Origin: FEN-1139 sp964396375
GTDB taxonomy: Bacteria > Myxococcota_A > Polyangia > Polyangiales > Polyangiaceae
Assembly (NCBI GenBank): GCA_964396375.1
Contig: CAYNEY010000008.1
Location: 1 to 64,000, forward strand
Direction of reading: 5' to 3'
DNA: 64,000 nucleotides
Numbering within the stretch: position 1 is the stretch's first letter; every line of letters begins with the position of its first letter. The notes under the pieces were generated by a model. That model worked only from the letters and a program-made list of their open reading frames with translations, was not told where the DNA came from and made no database searches. The position numbers and the translations under genes are program-made. Positions 42,139 through 50,565 of this stretch are shown one piece after another.

Positions 42139-43370
42139 GCGATCCAGAAATCGTCAGAGTTCCACTCGGTCCTCAGCATCCAGCCCTCAAGGAGCCGGAG
42201 AATTTCATCCTGAGCCTCCGCGGAGAACAGGTCACGGAGATGGGCGTGCGGCTTGGTTACAACCACCGCGGCATCGAGAAGGCCTGTGAAGAGCGGCCCT
42301 ATCTCAACGATATCTACCTCCTCGAGCGGATCTGTGGGATCTGCTCGCATTCTCATTCCACCGCCTTCGTTCAGGCCGTCGAGGAGATTGCCGGTATCGA
42401 CGTGCCTCGGCGAGGTCTCTACCTCCGATGTTTGGTCGGCGAATTGGAGAGGATCCATTCACACCTCTTGTGGCTCGGAGTGGCCGGGCACGAGATCGGT
42501 TTCGACACGCTGCTCATGTTGAGCTGGCGGGACCGCGAAGTGGTGATGGACCTTCTCGAGCTGCTCACCGGCAATCGGGTAAACTACGGTTTCAATACCG
42601 TCGGCGGGGTGCGGCGCGACATCACCGATGAGCAGAAGCAGACGGTGCTGACTGGCGTCGACGCCCTGGAGGAGCGAACCCGCTACTACATCGATGTGGC
42701 CAGCCAGGAGCTGACCGTCATCAACCGCCTCTCCAACGTGGGCAAGATGAGCCACGACGACTGCATCCGGCTCAATGTCTCGGGACCGACGGCACGAGCC
42801 TCCGGTGTCAAGCGAGACGTGCGGAAAGACGACCCGTACGGCATCTATTCGGAGCTCGAGTTCGACGTGGTCACCTCCGACCAAGCAGATGTCTACGGCC
42901 GCACCTTGGTCCGCCTCGGAGAGCTGATGCAGACCTACAGCCTGATCCGCCAGATGATCCAGAAGCTGCCGGACGGCCCCATCGCCACCAAGGCCCCCCG
43001 CAAGATCCCAAAGGGTGAGGCGGTCAGCCGCTACGAGGCCCCGCGCGGCGAGGACATCCACTATGTGCGCGCGAACGGCACCGACAAGCCGGAGCGCGTC
43101 AAGGTGCGAGCGCCGACTCTGGTCAACATCCAGGCAGTCTCGTTCATGATGAAAAATGGCTACTTGGCGGACATGCCGATCACCCTGGCCGCGATCGATC
43201 CCTGTTTTTCCTGCACCGACCGCATGATCGAGCTCGAACCAGAAGGGGAGAGTTCGCACCAGCGCACTTGGGGCCAAATCCGCGAGCACGGTCTCTCCTT
43301 CTACCGGGCCCGCGGGATCGATTTCTCGGATCTGAATCGGCGTTTGATCAGGAAAATGGAAGGCAAATAG
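42135..43370 (+). CDS. Group 4 [NiFe] hydrogenase large (catalytic) subunit
   Basis: 411 residues from ATG 42135. Both nickel-ligand pairs are intact: Cys67 and Cys70 in RICGICSHSH, and Cys357 and Cys360 in DPCFSCTDR. This separates it from NuoD, which has lost them. The N-terminal 'PLGPQHPALKEPENF' and 'GYNHRGIEKACE' are group 4 features. A ~48-residue tail follows Arg363-Met364, the position where HycI cleaves HycE (Arg-Met), so C-terminal processing is predicted; the HycI-like protease encoded downstream fits this. It catalyses H2 evolution or uptake at the membrane. Confidence 0.95.
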   Translation: MSDPEIVRVPLGPQHPALKEPENFILSLRGEQVTEMGVRLGYNHRGIEKACEERPYLNDIYLLERICGICSHSHSTAFVQAVEEIAGIDVPRRGLYLRCLVGELERIHSHLLWLGVAGHEIGFDTLLMLSWRDREVVMDLLELLTGNRVNYGFNTVGGVRRDITDEQKQTVLTGVDALEERTRYYIDVASQELTVINRLSNVGKMSHDDCIRLNVSGPTARASGVKRDVRKDDPYGIYSELEFDVVTSDQADVYGRTLVRLGELMQTYSLIRQMIQKLPDGPIATKAPRKIPKGEAVSRYEAPRGEDIHYVRANGTDKPERVKVRAPTLVNIQAVSFMMKNGYLADMPITLAAIDPCFSCTDRMIELEPEGESSHQRTWGQIREHGLSFYRARGIDFSDLNRRLIRKMEGK

Positions 43371-44335
43371 TGGCAACCGCTCTCTTCAACGTCTTAGTCT
43401 TCCCTGGGTTCCTGTTCCTCCTGGTCTTCGCTTTGGCCGGGGAGTGGCTGGACCGAAAGCTCTACGCCCGCATGCAGAACAGGGTTGGTCCGCCATGGTT
43501 CCAGCCCTTCGCGGACGTCATCAAGCTCGCGGCCAAGGAGGATACGATTCCGGAGGGAGCGGGCCTTCTGTTCCGCGCAATGCCGGTGATCGCGCTGACC
43601 GCCTCGGTGGCGGCGGTCTTCTGTATACCGCTCTACACGCTCACGGCACACTCGGCATTCACGGGCGATCTGGTGGTGGTGCTCTACCTGCTCACCGTAC
43701 CTACTCTGACCTTCTTTCTCGGTGGGTGGTTCTCCCGCTCCACCTACTCGATGATTGGTGCTGCCCGCGCCATCACCCAGCTCTTCGCCTACGAGATCCC
43801 TCTGCTCTTGGCGGTCTTGGCACCGGCGATGCTGGCGGGGAGCTGGTCGATCTCGGAGATCGCCGCCTTCTACGCCGAGCATCCCTGGCTCAGCCTGCTC
43901 AACGTGATCGGCTTTCTGGTGGCGTTGGTGGCGCTCCTCGGCAAGCTCGAACGTGTTCCCTTCGACATCCCTGAGGCAGAGACCGAGATCGTGGCGGGTA
44001 CCTTCACCGAGTACGGCGGCCGTTACCTGGCCCTGTTCCGACTGGCTGTAGACGTCGAGATGATCGTCGGTGCCGCGCTGATCGCTGCCATCTTCTTGCC
44101 GTTCGGGCTTTCCTTGCCAGAGTTCGAGGTGGCCGGGTTCGACCTTAGCCTGATCGGAACCTTCGTGTTGTTCGTGGTGAAGGTCGAGCTCGTGATCCTG
44201 ATCTTGTCCTTCTTGCGGACGGTCATGGCTCGCCTGCGGATCGATCAAATGGTCAATTTCTGCTGGAAATATCTGGCGCCGCTCGCGTTTCTGCAACTGG
44301 TGGTCAACCTGCTTCTCAAGGAGATCGTCACATGA
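43370..44335 (+). CDS. NuoH-like membrane anchor subunit
   Basis: 321 residues from GTG 43370, which overlaps the stop of the large-subunit gene by one base. About eight helices. Family segments 'RMQNRVGPPWFQPFADVIKL' and 'GGRYLALFRLAVDVEMI' match the NuoH/HyfC/MbhM loop regions that touch the hydrophilic arm, with acidic residues in 'VPFDIPEAETEIVAGTFTEY'. It connects the hydrogenase module to the membrane arm. Confidence 0.93.
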   Translation: MATALFNVLVFPGFLFLLVFALAGEWLDRKLYARMQNRVGPPWFQPFADVIKLAAKEDTIPEGAGLLFRAMPVIALTASVAAVFCIPLYTLTAHSAFTGDLVVVLYLLTVPTLTFFLGGWFSRSTYSMIGAARAITQLFAYEIPLLLAVLAPAMLAGSWSISEIAAFYAEHPWLSLLNVIGFLVALVALLGKLERVPFDIPEAETEIVAGTFTEYGGRYLALFRLAVDVEMIVGAALIAAIFLPFGLSLPEFEVAGFDLSLIGTFVLFVVKVELVILILSFLRTVMARLRIDQMVNFCWKYLAPLAFLQLVVNLLLKEIVT

Positions 44336-44748
44336 GATGGCCAGGCGCCATGGCGCTCGAGGTTCTAGGCGGGCTCTTCAAAAAAGCCGCCACACGTCCC
44401 TACCCCGCCGCAAAGACCCCGATGCCCAAGACCTTCCGCGGAAGGATCTCGTTTGTCAGTGAGAAATGTGTCGGCTGCAAGCTCTGCGAGCGCGATTGTC
44501 CGGCCAACGCGATCATGATCGTCAAGATCGCCGACAAGACCTACCAGGCACAGGTCGATCTCGGAAAATGCATCTACTGCGGACAGTGCGCGGACACCTG
44601 CCGCAAAGATGGAATCGAACTCACCCAGGAGTTCGAGCTGGCCGTGATCGACCGCGAACAGCTAAAAAAGGTGTATGGCCCGACCGCTGCCCCCGCAGCT
44701 CCTGCCGCTCCAACGCGAACTGACGAGCCGACTCCGAGCGGCGCCTGA
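44332..44748 (+). CDS. NuoI-like ferredoxin subunit with two [4Fe-4S] clusters
   Basis: 138 residues from ATG 44332 (ATGA overlap). Two cluster motifs are complete: CVGCKLCERDCP and CIYCGQCADTC. An N-terminal amphipathic stretch and an Ala/Pro-rich tail (APAAPAAPTR) flank them. It relays electrons between the small-subunit cluster and a soluble partner, presumably ferredoxin, because no NuoEFG or formate dehydrogenase gene is adjacent. Confidence 0.93.
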   Translation: MRWPGAMALEVLGGLFKKAATRPYPAAKTPMPKTFRGRISFVSEKCVGCKLCERDCPANAIMIVKIADKTYQAQVDLGKCIYCGQCADTCRKDGIELTQEFELAVIDREQLKKVYGPTAAPAAPAAPTRTDEPTPSGA

Positions 44749-45193
44749 CGTCGGATTGCTGGCGGTTGGTTCCGAGCTTCGGGGCGACGACGCGGTGGCC
44801 CTCGAGGTGGCCGCGGCGCTGACCGGTTTTTCTCGCCCTCACGGTCGTTTTGCGCTGTTCCTGGGCGGCACGACCCCCGAGAACCTGACTGGTCCGATGC
44901 GGCGTTTCGCGCCCTCGCACCTTTTGGTGCTCGACGCCGCCGACCTGGGTGCACCCCCCGGTAGCATCGAACTCTTGGAGGCCGAGCGTCTGACACGGAT
45001 GACCTTCTGCACCCATGCCTTGCCGCTTCAGACCATCATCGACTACGTCCTCACTTCATCGCCCGGTTGTGAGGTCACGTTGATTGGGATCCAACCCAAA
45101 CAACTCGAGCTCGGCCACCCTCTCACTCCCGAACTCCGGGAGGCGGCAGAGAACCTGGTCGCCCTGCTCACCCTGGCACTTTCCGCGACTTGA
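44675..45193 (+). CDS. hycI: HycI-like hydrogenase maturation protease
   Basis: 172 residues from ATG 44675, starting inside the ferredoxin gene (74-base overlap); a later start would shorten the overlap. M52 family: 'LLAVGSELRGDDAVALE' (Asp38 region, metal sensor), 'LLVLDAADLGAPPGSI' (Asp87/Asp90) and 'CTHALPL' (His114) match the three nickel-contacting positions of HycI/HybD. It should clip the large subunit after Arg363 once the NiFe site is filled. Last gene of the operon; its 3' end overlaps convergent nadA by 26 bases. hypA-F are not in the window. Confidence 0.9.
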   Translation: MARPLPPQLLPLQRELTSRLRAAPDVGLLAVGSELRGDDAVALEVAAALTGFSRPHGRFALFLGGTTPENLTGPMRRFAPSHLLVLDAADLGAPPGSIELLEAERLTRMTFCTHALPLQTIIDYVLTSSPGCEVTLIGIQPKQLELGHPLTPELREAAENLVALLTLALSAT

Positions 45194-46607
45194 CGCGCGC
45201 CAGCAGCTCATCGGATAGTCGCTGGTGGCGACCGAACTCCCGCATGGAAAGGATGGTGCGGGCCGCAAGTTTTTGGGTTCCCGCGATCCCTCCATCGCCG
45301 GCCGGTCTCTGCGCCGCGAACGGCTCGAGCTCGGCGGTCGGCCCTGCTAGCCGCTCGAGCAGCAGCAAGAGCCCGTCGAGGTGGTTCATCTTCATGTAGG
45401 GACAGGTCGCGCAGCTCCCCTCGACGCCGCACCCCTCACCCGAAGCCGCGCCGGGCAACACCGCCAGGCCCGGCTCGGAACTCTCGGTGATAGCGTCGGC
45501 GCTAACCGGAAACACAATCTCGAGACTCCGCGGCTCCGGTGCGGCCCTGAGCGCAGGCCTCACCCGCTCGATGAGCGCAGTGACGAGTCCAGTCTCGGTG
45601 CCAAGCACCACTCGGCGCTGCGCGCTCGCGCCAGGCTCACGGCACCAGGTCTCGACGAAGCGTCCCACGAAATCCAGGATGTCGGAGGTCGAGCCAACCA
45701 CCCCTCGGCCTTCCTGCATCGCCCGGAGTGCGAGCCCGAACATGGCAGAAGGCACCTCGAGGTGTGCGGTCCAAAGATCGGCGGCATACTCGGCTTCGAT
45801 ACGCCGCGCGACGCTCTCCCCAAAGAGATGATGCACGACACAGTGACCCTCCCCAAAATAGTGGAAGCGCGCTGAGAGTTCACGCATCGCTCGAGCATCG
45901 AAGCCGGGGTAGGCCAGACCAATCCGGGCGTCGTCCCAGCTCGACACCAGCTTGAAAAGCTCGGACAGGTTTCGCCCCATGTAGGTGTCCGGGCCAAAGA
46001 AAAGCTCGAGCTTCGGATCAGCACGCGCCGCCGCAAGCAGGAGGCGAACCACGTTCGAGGAGGTACAGGTAATGGTTGGCACCCGTGCCTCGGCACTCGC
46101 CTTGGTGAGCAGGCTGGTGTTGATGTAAACGACGTGAAGACTGTTGGGGGTTGCGGCGGCCTGCTCCAAGTAAGCCGCATAGCGCGGGTGTTCTGCCGCC
46201 TCGGCCAGCGAACAGCCGATGGCACGGTCACTCAGGCGCAACACTCTGACCGCGGAGAACCCCTCAGCGTCCAGCATGGCGCGGGCGTTCTCCGCCATGA
46301 AATCCACCCCAAGAACCACCACCACTTCGGCACCGTTCTTCACCATCTCGACCGCGCGATCGGCCATCACCAGGGAGTCCGAGATGGCAACGAACGGCGA
46401 CTCGATCTGACGAAGCATCCCCTGGAGTTCAGGATCCATGTAGTAGTGAGCCACCAAGGCGACCCGGTGCCGTGTCACGAGTTCGGTCAGACGACGCGCC
46501 AACGCGCGATCCGGGTGCTTTACGAGCCGAAGCGCCTCGGCGAAACTCCCCTGCGGCAGGAGGTCGTCGGCGCGAACGATGAGCGACGGGAACGGAGGGA
46601 ATGACAT
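45168..46607 (-). CDS. nadA: Quinolinate synthase
   Basis: 479 residues from ATG 46607, the longer NadA form also seen in plants and some bacteria. It condenses iminoaspartate with dihydroxyacetone phosphate in NAD synthesis using a [4Fe-4S] cluster. Visible: 'LVAHYYMDPELQGM' near the N-terminus, 'VVVLGVDFMAENARAML', 'ITCTSSNVV' (cluster cysteine region), 'FFGPDTYMGRNL' and the C-terminal 'GCGVEGSCATCPYMKMN'. Residues past ~440 are an extension. Monocistronic on this strand. Confidence 0.93.
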   Translation of the reverse strand: MSFPPFPSLIVRADDLLPQGSFAEALRLVKHPDRALARRLTELVTRHRVALVAHYYMDPELQGMLRQIESPFVAISDSLVMADRAVEMVKNGAEVVVVLGVDFMAENARAMLDAEGFSAVRVLRLSDRAIGCSLAEAAEHPRYAAYLEQAAATPNSLHVVYINTSLLTKASAEARVPTITCTSSNVVRLLLAAARADPKLELFFGPDTYMGRNLSELFKLVSSWDDARIGLAYPGFDARAMRELSARFHYFGEGHCVVHHLFGESVARRIEAEYAADLWTAHLEVPSAMFGLALRAMQEGRGVVGSTSDILDFVGRFVETWCREPGASAQRRVVLGTETGLVTALIERVRPALRAAPEPRSLEIVFPVSADAITESSEPGLAVLPGAASGEGCGVEGSCATCPYMKMNHLDGLLLLLERLAGPTAELEPFAAQRPAGDGGIAGTQKLAARTILSMREFGRHQRLSDELLARVKSRKVPG

Positions 46608-46777
46608 GCCGACCGAGTCATAGAGCCTGTGGCGTTGGACCGCTAGCCAGACCGGGCTCGGGGGCAGGACAGCACCCGAGCTTGCCTAAGCCTGCGCTTC
46701 GGTGCCACCCGACCCGGTTGACGTTGCTCGCGGAGCCGAAAAGTGCTCTCCTCACCGGGATTCCGCCGAGTTCTCTC

Positions 46778-47239
46778 ATGGCTTCTACTCCTTCCGACAG
46801 CTCCTCCTCGTCCGCTTCGGACGCGCCGCCAGCGGGGGCTCTCCGCCGCCTCGAAGCCATTACCCACTTCGAATCCTTCCTCCGCTCTCGGGACCTGGTT
46901 CCGGAGCGCGATCCCAGCGACAATCTGATCTTCCGGGTTGGGGATCGCACCTACGTCCTTCTGAGCGATGACCAAGAGCCGGAGTGCTACCGCCTCGCCT
47001 TCCCCAATTTCTGGAAAATCGACAGCGCCGCAGAGGGTCAACTGGCGGCGCTCGCGGCCTGGACAGCAACGGCACAGACCAAAGTAGCGAAGGTCTACCT
47101 CGCGGAGAGCAACACCTGGGCCGTGGTTGAGGCCTTCGCGACCCGCGAGCAGTTCACGGATCGTTTCTTCGACCATTTCCACGCGCTCAGCGAGGCGGTG
47201 GCCACGTTCGTGCGTATCATGAGCCAGAAGAAGGAGTAG
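46778..47239 (+). CDS. YbjN-like small protein
   Basis: 153 residues from ATG 46778; no clear Shine-Dalgarno. After a Ser-rich N-terminus, residues ~25-150 show the pattern of the YbjN/type III chaperone-like fold: 'FESFLRSRDLVPERDPSDNL', 'GDRTYVLLSDDQEPECYRLA' and a long C-terminal helix. Members are small soluble regulators or chaperones. Assignment tentative. It is 11 bases upstream of the large membrane protein gene. Confidence 0.65.
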   Translation: MASTPSDSSSSSASDAPPAGALRRLEAITHFESFLRSRDLVPERDPSDNLIFRVGDRTYVLLSDDQEPECYRLAFPNFWKIDSAAEGQLAALAAWTATAQTKVAKVYLAESNTWAVVEAFATREQFTDRFFDHFHALSEAVATFVRIMSQKKE

Positions 47240-47250
47240 CCAGCCTTCCC

Positions 47251-49518
47251 GTGGCTCCTCGGCGCTCCGCTCCTGCCTGGCTTCGCGCTCTCGAGCTCGA
47301 ACCAGTCCTGTTCGCAATCTGGGCAGGGGTGGCTACCGCCTTCGCCGCGCGAGGTTTTTTCTCCGCCCGCGAGATGCACCTCAGCTTCGCTGAGGTGGCG
47401 CGGCGCTCCCTCGATCCGTCGGATCCGATCCGACACCTCCCGCATATCTTCTGGTCGGCCCCGCTCGACGACACCTTCATTCACTTCGATTTCGCACGCT
47501 CTTTCGCCGAGCTTCGCCCCTTCGAATGGACCCGGGGGGGCGGCTACAGCAGCGGTGCCACCAGCTGGTCCTATCCGTTGCTGCTCGCCTTTGGGGTGCT
47601 CGCGGGACTCGAGGGTCAAAGTCTCGGGCTTTTCAGTGATCTTCTGGCGATGCTGGGCGTCTTCGGCTTCTTGCTCGGGGTCCGCCCGTTGTTTCGCGGG
47701 CTGCTCCCGGGTGCAAGCTGGCTCGTGCCACCGGCCATCGCGATCATGGGCGTGCTCGGCTGGTCGCTGTTCAGTGGCATGGAACTCCCGCTCTTCTTGA
47801 TGCTCTGGGCCACAGGCTGCGCCACGGGAGCCAATCTGGCTTTGGCTTCGCAGAATGGCCGCTCGCTCAGGGCGGAGCGACGCCAGCTGGTTTGGCTTGG
47901 GACACTCGGATTTCTCCTGGTGGCCACCCGCCCTGAGGCGTTGCTCACAGTGCTGCTGTTCGCGCCGGTGCTGCTGGCGCTCCGTCACCCTGGGGATCTC
48001 TCGCGACGTACGATCTTACTTCTAATCCTCGGACCTGCCCTCGGCATCACGCTATTTCGCGCAGGCCTCAACCTCCTTCTTACCGGCAGCCATGCCGACG
48101 CGGGTGCCTGGGTCAAGCTCTTGTCCTATCACCCCTTCATGGAGCCGCGGAGTATGGGGCTCGCATGGCTGGAAAACGTCGGCTTCCAACTCACCCGACT
48201 CACCGTCTACCACGCAGCCGATCACGGTGCGTTTGGAGCGGTGCTTTGGGTGCTGGTGCTGGTCAGCCTCACTTTGCCCAAGACGAGGGTGATCGCCAGC
48301 CTGCTCTTCGCCCAAACTATCGGGTGGATCCTGCTCGTAGCCTCGAACGAATATGTTCGCTACCAGAACGATCGCTACACGATGCCGGCGCTGGCGTGGC
48401 TGGTCTTGATGGCCTGCTTGGGGGTGGCCGGCCTGGTCGACCACGGCCTTCGCACCCTCGCGCGCGGCCGCACCTGGTTCGGCGGACTCAGCCTTGGTTC
48501 GGCGCTGGTCTTCTCCAGCATCTTCGTCGCTCACCAACTGCCACGGTTGTTCCAACAACGCTGGTTGTTCGGGCGCGCCTGCCGTAACATCGCCGAGCAG
48601 CAGATGACCGCCGGTCTCCTGCTAAGGAACGAGGATCCGGCCGAAGCCAGGCGCGTGCTGGTCGGAGATGCCGGCGCGATCGCTTACTTCTCGGAGCTAC
48701 CGGGCCTTGACGCGATAGGGCTTGGGGGCACCTTCGGATTGCCGTTCGCGCGGGCGAACCGCCTCGGGATCGGCGCCACCATCGAGCTTTTGGAGCACAT
48801 CCCCGAAGCACAAAGACCTAGGCTGATGGTTCTTTACCCCTCGTGGTGGGGCCTTCTTCCGGTGTGGTTCGGGCAGTATCGCAGCGAGATCCGGATCCGG
48901 GGGAACGTGATCTGCGGCGCAGACGACAAAGTGATCTACGATGCGCGTTGGCATGGGCTCGACGCTGGAGAATCCCCTTTGTTCGACATGTCTGGGCGCA
49001 CCCTGGTCGATCGACTGGATTTCGCCGACATCACCAGCGAGCTTCGCCACGCCTACCAGCTCAGCTCGCGTCACGCCGGTTACGTGGTGATGAAGCTCTT
49101 GGCGGATCCGCACGATCCTGGTCGCGACGTCTTCGACGCAGGCCGGCTCGTGTTCGATGGCGTCCTGACCCGCTTCGTCGTCACCGGACTCGTCCCACAC
49201 CGACCAGCGGAACTCTGGTTCCGCCTCGCACCTCTGGAAGAAACGCAGTTCAGCGTCAAGGTTGGCGGACGGGAGGTTGGCCGGGTCGAGCTTGACCCGG
49301 CCGACCACTGGCAGGAGACACGCGTCGTCATCCCTCCGCGGCTGATCGGTGGCTCACGCCTTGACATCGAGCTCGTGCCCGACCAGACCGAGCACATCCT
49401 CTATCATCTGTTCGTCACGGTCCCGGACTCGGAGCTTGGCTCGGTTGACCCCGTGCTCGCGCCACCGGATGATGAGGGCACCGCCAGCTCTGCGGGCGAG
49501 GGTTCCCTCGAACACTGA
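47251..49518 (+). CDS. Multi-TM membrane protein, probable glycosyltransferase-like
   Basis: 755 residues from GTG 47251. About ten helices between residues ~15 and 430, then a ~300-residue soluble C-terminal domain. Short acidic motif DDTFIHFDFAR (about residue 70) after the first periplasmic loop resembles the Asp-containing loop of GT-C enzymes such as the PMT/ArnT family. 'VGDAGAIAYFSELPGLDAIG' in the C-terminal half is a segment often seen in such proteins. It probably uses a polyprenyl-linked sugar, consistent with the neighbouring GT2. Its last 115 bases overlap the convergent glycosyltransferase gene. Confidence 0.7.
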   Translation: MAPRRSAPAWLRALELEPVLFAIWAGVATAFAARGFFSAREMHLSFAEVARRSLDPSDPIRHLPHIFWSAPLDDTFIHFDFARSFAELRPFEWTRGGGYSSGATSWSYPLLLAFGVLAGLEGQSLGLFSDLLAMLGVFGFLLGVRPLFRGLLPGASWLVPPAIAIMGVLGWSLFSGMELPLFLMLWATGCATGANLALASQNGRSLRAERRQLVWLGTLGFLLVATRPEALLTVLLFAPVLLALRHPGDLSRRTILLLILGPALGITLFRAGLNLLLTGSHADAGAWVKLLSYHPFMEPRSMGLAWLENVGFQLTRLTVYHAADHGAFGAVLWVLVLVSLTLPKTRVIASLLFAQTIGWILLVASNEYVRYQNDRYTMPALAWLVLMACLGVAGLVDHGLRTLARGRTWFGGLSLGSALVFSSIFVAHQLPRLFQQRWLFGRACRNIAEQQMTAGLLLRNEDPAEARRVLVGDAGAIAYFSELPGLDAIGLGGTFGLPFARANRLGIGATIELLEHIPEAQRPRLMVLYPSWWGLLPVWFGQYRSEIRIRGNVICGADDKVIYDARWHGLDAGESPLFDMSGRTLVDRLDFADITSELRHAYQLSSRHAGYVVMKLLADPHDPGRDVFDAGRLVFDGVLTRFVVTGLVPHRPAELWFRLAPLEETQFSVKVGGREVGRVELDPADHWQETRVVIPPRLIGGSRLDIELVPDQTEHILYHLFVTVPDSELGSVDPVLAPPDDEGTASSAGEGSLEH

Positions 49519-50516
49519 ACCGCGCTTCGCCCGCTCTCCCCGGCACCACGAAACCGACGCTCTTCAGCGGGTGACTCGAAATTGACCTCACGCTCGACCA
49601 CGTAAAGTGGTCGCCGTTTGATCTCCTCGTAGATCCGTCCCACGTACTCGCCGAGCACGCCGGTCATCAAGAGCTGCGCCGAAGAACCTAGCGCCACCGC
49701 GAACATGATGGTGGTCCACCCAGGCACCGTGCCCAACCCGAGGAACTTGACGGTAACCGCCCAGATCCCGACCAACACTGCCGCACAACCTGCCAGAACC
49801 CCAAGCACCGTGGCAGCGCGCAACGGGAACACGGAAAACGAGGTGATGCCATCGATGGCGAAGCGCAGCATCTTGCTGAGCGGGTACTTGGTCTCGCCGG
49901 CGAAGCGCGCCTCACGATCATAGGTCACGGCGATCTGACGAAAGCCCACCCACGAGACCATCCCTCGTACAAACCGATGTTGCTCGCGAAGTGCTCTGAG
50001 CGTGAGCACCACCGGACGACTCATCAGGCGAAAATCTCCAGCGTCGAGCGGGATGGTGACACCGGTCATCGCGCGCATCAGCCGATAGAACAAGGCGGCG
50101 GTTGCACGCTTGAAGAGCGTCTCACCGTGACGCTTGCGGCGCACGCCGTAGACCACATCGTAACCCTCGCGAAAGCGGGTCAACATCTCCCCGACCACCT
50201 CCGGGGGATCCTGGAGATCGGCGTCCATGACCACCACCGCCTCGCCTTCGGCGCGATCGACTCCCGCCGTAATCGCGAGCTGGTGACCAAAATTCCTGGA
50301 GAACGCGAGCACACGGTATCGAGGCTCTCGGGCTGCCATCTCGAGCAACAACTCTCGAGAGCGGTCCCTCGAGCCGTCGTCGACGAAGACGACCTCGAAG
50401 TCATCGCGCACATTCGGCAGCGCCGAAAGAAACCCCTTCAACCGCCGATCGAGCTCCGGAAGAGTTTGCTCTTCGTTGAAGACCGGAATCACCAGGGACA
50501 GCTCGGGGCGCTTCAT
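49404..50516 (-). CDS. Family 2 glycosyltransferase, polyprenyl-phosphate sugar synthase type (DPM1/GtrB-like)
   Basis: About 370 residues from ATG 50516 (GTG at 50519 directly before). The GT-A domain shows 'SLVIPVFNEEQTLPELDRRL', 'VVFVDDGSRDRSRELL', 'FSRNFGHQLAITAGV' and the metal motif DADLQDPPE. Two C-terminal helices follow ('VLGVLAGCAAVLVGIWAV' and 'FAVALGSSAQLLMTGVLGEY') with the interface 'YVGRIYEEIKRRPLYVV'. It loads a sugar onto undecaprenyl phosphate on the inner leaflet. The last ~50 residues are a Ser/Gly-rich tail encoded antisense to the convergent gene. Confidence 0.92.
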   Translation of the reverse strand: MKRPELSLVIPVFNEEQTLPELDRRLKGFLSALPNVRDDFEVVFVDDGSRDRSRELLLEMAAREPRYRVLAFSRNFGHQLAITAGVDRAEGEAVVVMDADLQDPPEVVGEMLTRFREGYDVVYGVRRKRHGETLFKRATAALFYRLMRAMTGVTIPLDAGDFRLMSRPVVLTLRALREQHRFVRGMVSWVGFRQIAVTYDREARFAGETKYPLSKMLRFAIDGITSFSVFPLRAATVLGVLAGCAAVLVGIWAVTVKFLGLGTVPGWTTIMFAVALGSSAQLLMTGVLGEYVGRIYEEIKRRPLYVVEREVNFESPAEERRFRGAGESGRSAVQCSREPSPAELAVPSSSGGASTGSTEPSSESGTVTNR

Positions 50517-50565
50517 CACGAGCGGTTATATACCCTGCCGAGCAGCGGTTTTCCCGACCTCCAGG

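Noticed and set aside
35202..44748. Respiratory complex I (nuo operon)
   Set aside because: The NuoD-like protein keeps both nickel CxxC pairs, NuoEFG are missing and a HycI-type protease is present, so it is a group 4 hydrogenase.
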